From Candidatus Accumulibacter sp. ACC003 (GTDB taxonomy: Bacteria > Pseudomonadota > Gammaproteobacteria > Burkholderiales > Rhodocyclaceae), in contig NZ_CAJQTX010000007.1 of the NCBI RefSeq assembly GCF_907163085.1, positions 62,001 through 126,000 on the forward strand: a stretch of DNA of 64,000 nt. Direction: 5' to 3'. Under the pieces are notes generated by a model. It was not told the DNA's origin. It did not search any database and was given only the letters and a program-made list of their open reading frames with translations. This document shows positions 63,935 to 64,000 of this stretch, piece after piece; the stretch's first letter is position 1; each line of letters begins with the position of its first letter. Both the position numbers and the translations under genes were made by a program.

Positions 63935-64000
63935 ATGGGCAACCGACTTTCGAAAATCGTCACGCGTACCGGCGACGCCGGCACGACCGGCCTCGGCGAC
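63935..64000 (+). CDS. Cob(I)alamin adenosyltransferase, PduO type (5' end only)
   Basis: Only the first 22 residues are in the window (MGNRLSKIVTRTGDAGTTGL, GD). The KIxTRTGDxGTTGLxD start is the ATP-binding signature of PduO-type ATP:cob(I)alamin adenosyltransferases, which form adenosylcobalamin. It has AGGAA before the ATG. cobS and cobC are also in the window, about 18 kb away. Confidence 0.85.
   Translation, partial: MGNRLSKIVTRTGDAGTTGLGD

Overview
The window is high-GC, gene-dense bacterial DNA. Gene content (RfaH/NusG-like protein, LolCD, LptE, VanZ, AceK beside Icd, small betaproteobacterial-type conserved ORFs) suggests a betaproteobacterium. Rhodocyclales, and a Candidatus Accumulibacter-like genome in particular, is my best guess; this is inference from gene families, not a computed placement. 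No rRNA, tRNA or CRISPR array was seen.

Layout. 1-3.0 kb: 3' end of an arylsulfatase gene and a secreted DUF1254-type protein. 3.1-7.5 kb (minus): a tight operon prfB (with the classical programmed frameshift), an Ivy-like lysozyme-inhibitor homologue, lysS and an MnmC-like oxidoreductase. 7.7-14.1 kb: mgtE, then recJ and an upstream partner (minus), then lolC/E and lolD. 14.1-26 kb: a decaying signalling region. A chemoreceptor gene carries an in-frame amber codon and is split by a transposon, which is itself split by an IS66-type element carrying a DUF4338 (DruA-like) gene. Next to it lie a frameshifted REC-kinase, a hybrid kinase that has lost its catalytic core, and an ABC-type binding protein. 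26.3-31.4 kb: comEC, a small unknown protein, an alpha/beta hydrolase, sodC and a sulfatase fragment. 31.7-36.2 kb: an RfaH/NusG-like antiterminator, wecB, a gene-poor stretch with a possible broken secreted-protein gene, and two conserved unknowns. 36.3-44.4 kb: leuS-lptE-holA, proA, a chalcone-isomerase-like protein, ogt and xerD. 44.4-53.1 kb: cobC/cobS, an AT-richer lipoprotein, dsbD-cutA, a hydrolase, a 2Fe-2S ferredoxin, a DnaJ paralogue, VanZ and a small basic protein. 53.2-59.2 kb: a glycosyltransferase, a cytochrome P450-methyltransferase fusion, ugd and a DUF6544-like protein. 59.2-64 kb: a CaiB/BaiF CoA-transferase, icd, aceK and the start of a PduO-type adenosyltransferase.

The most interesting parts are the nested transposons (both insertions can be undone exactly in frame, and the inner one has an 8-bp target duplication), the DruA-like passenger translationally coupled to its transposase, the P450-methyltransferase fusion beside sugar-transfer genes, and the hybrid kinase whose H-box runs straight into a receiver without a phosphorylatable Asp. 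Housekeeping genes look intact; damage is concentrated at 14-26 kb and 31-34.5 kb.
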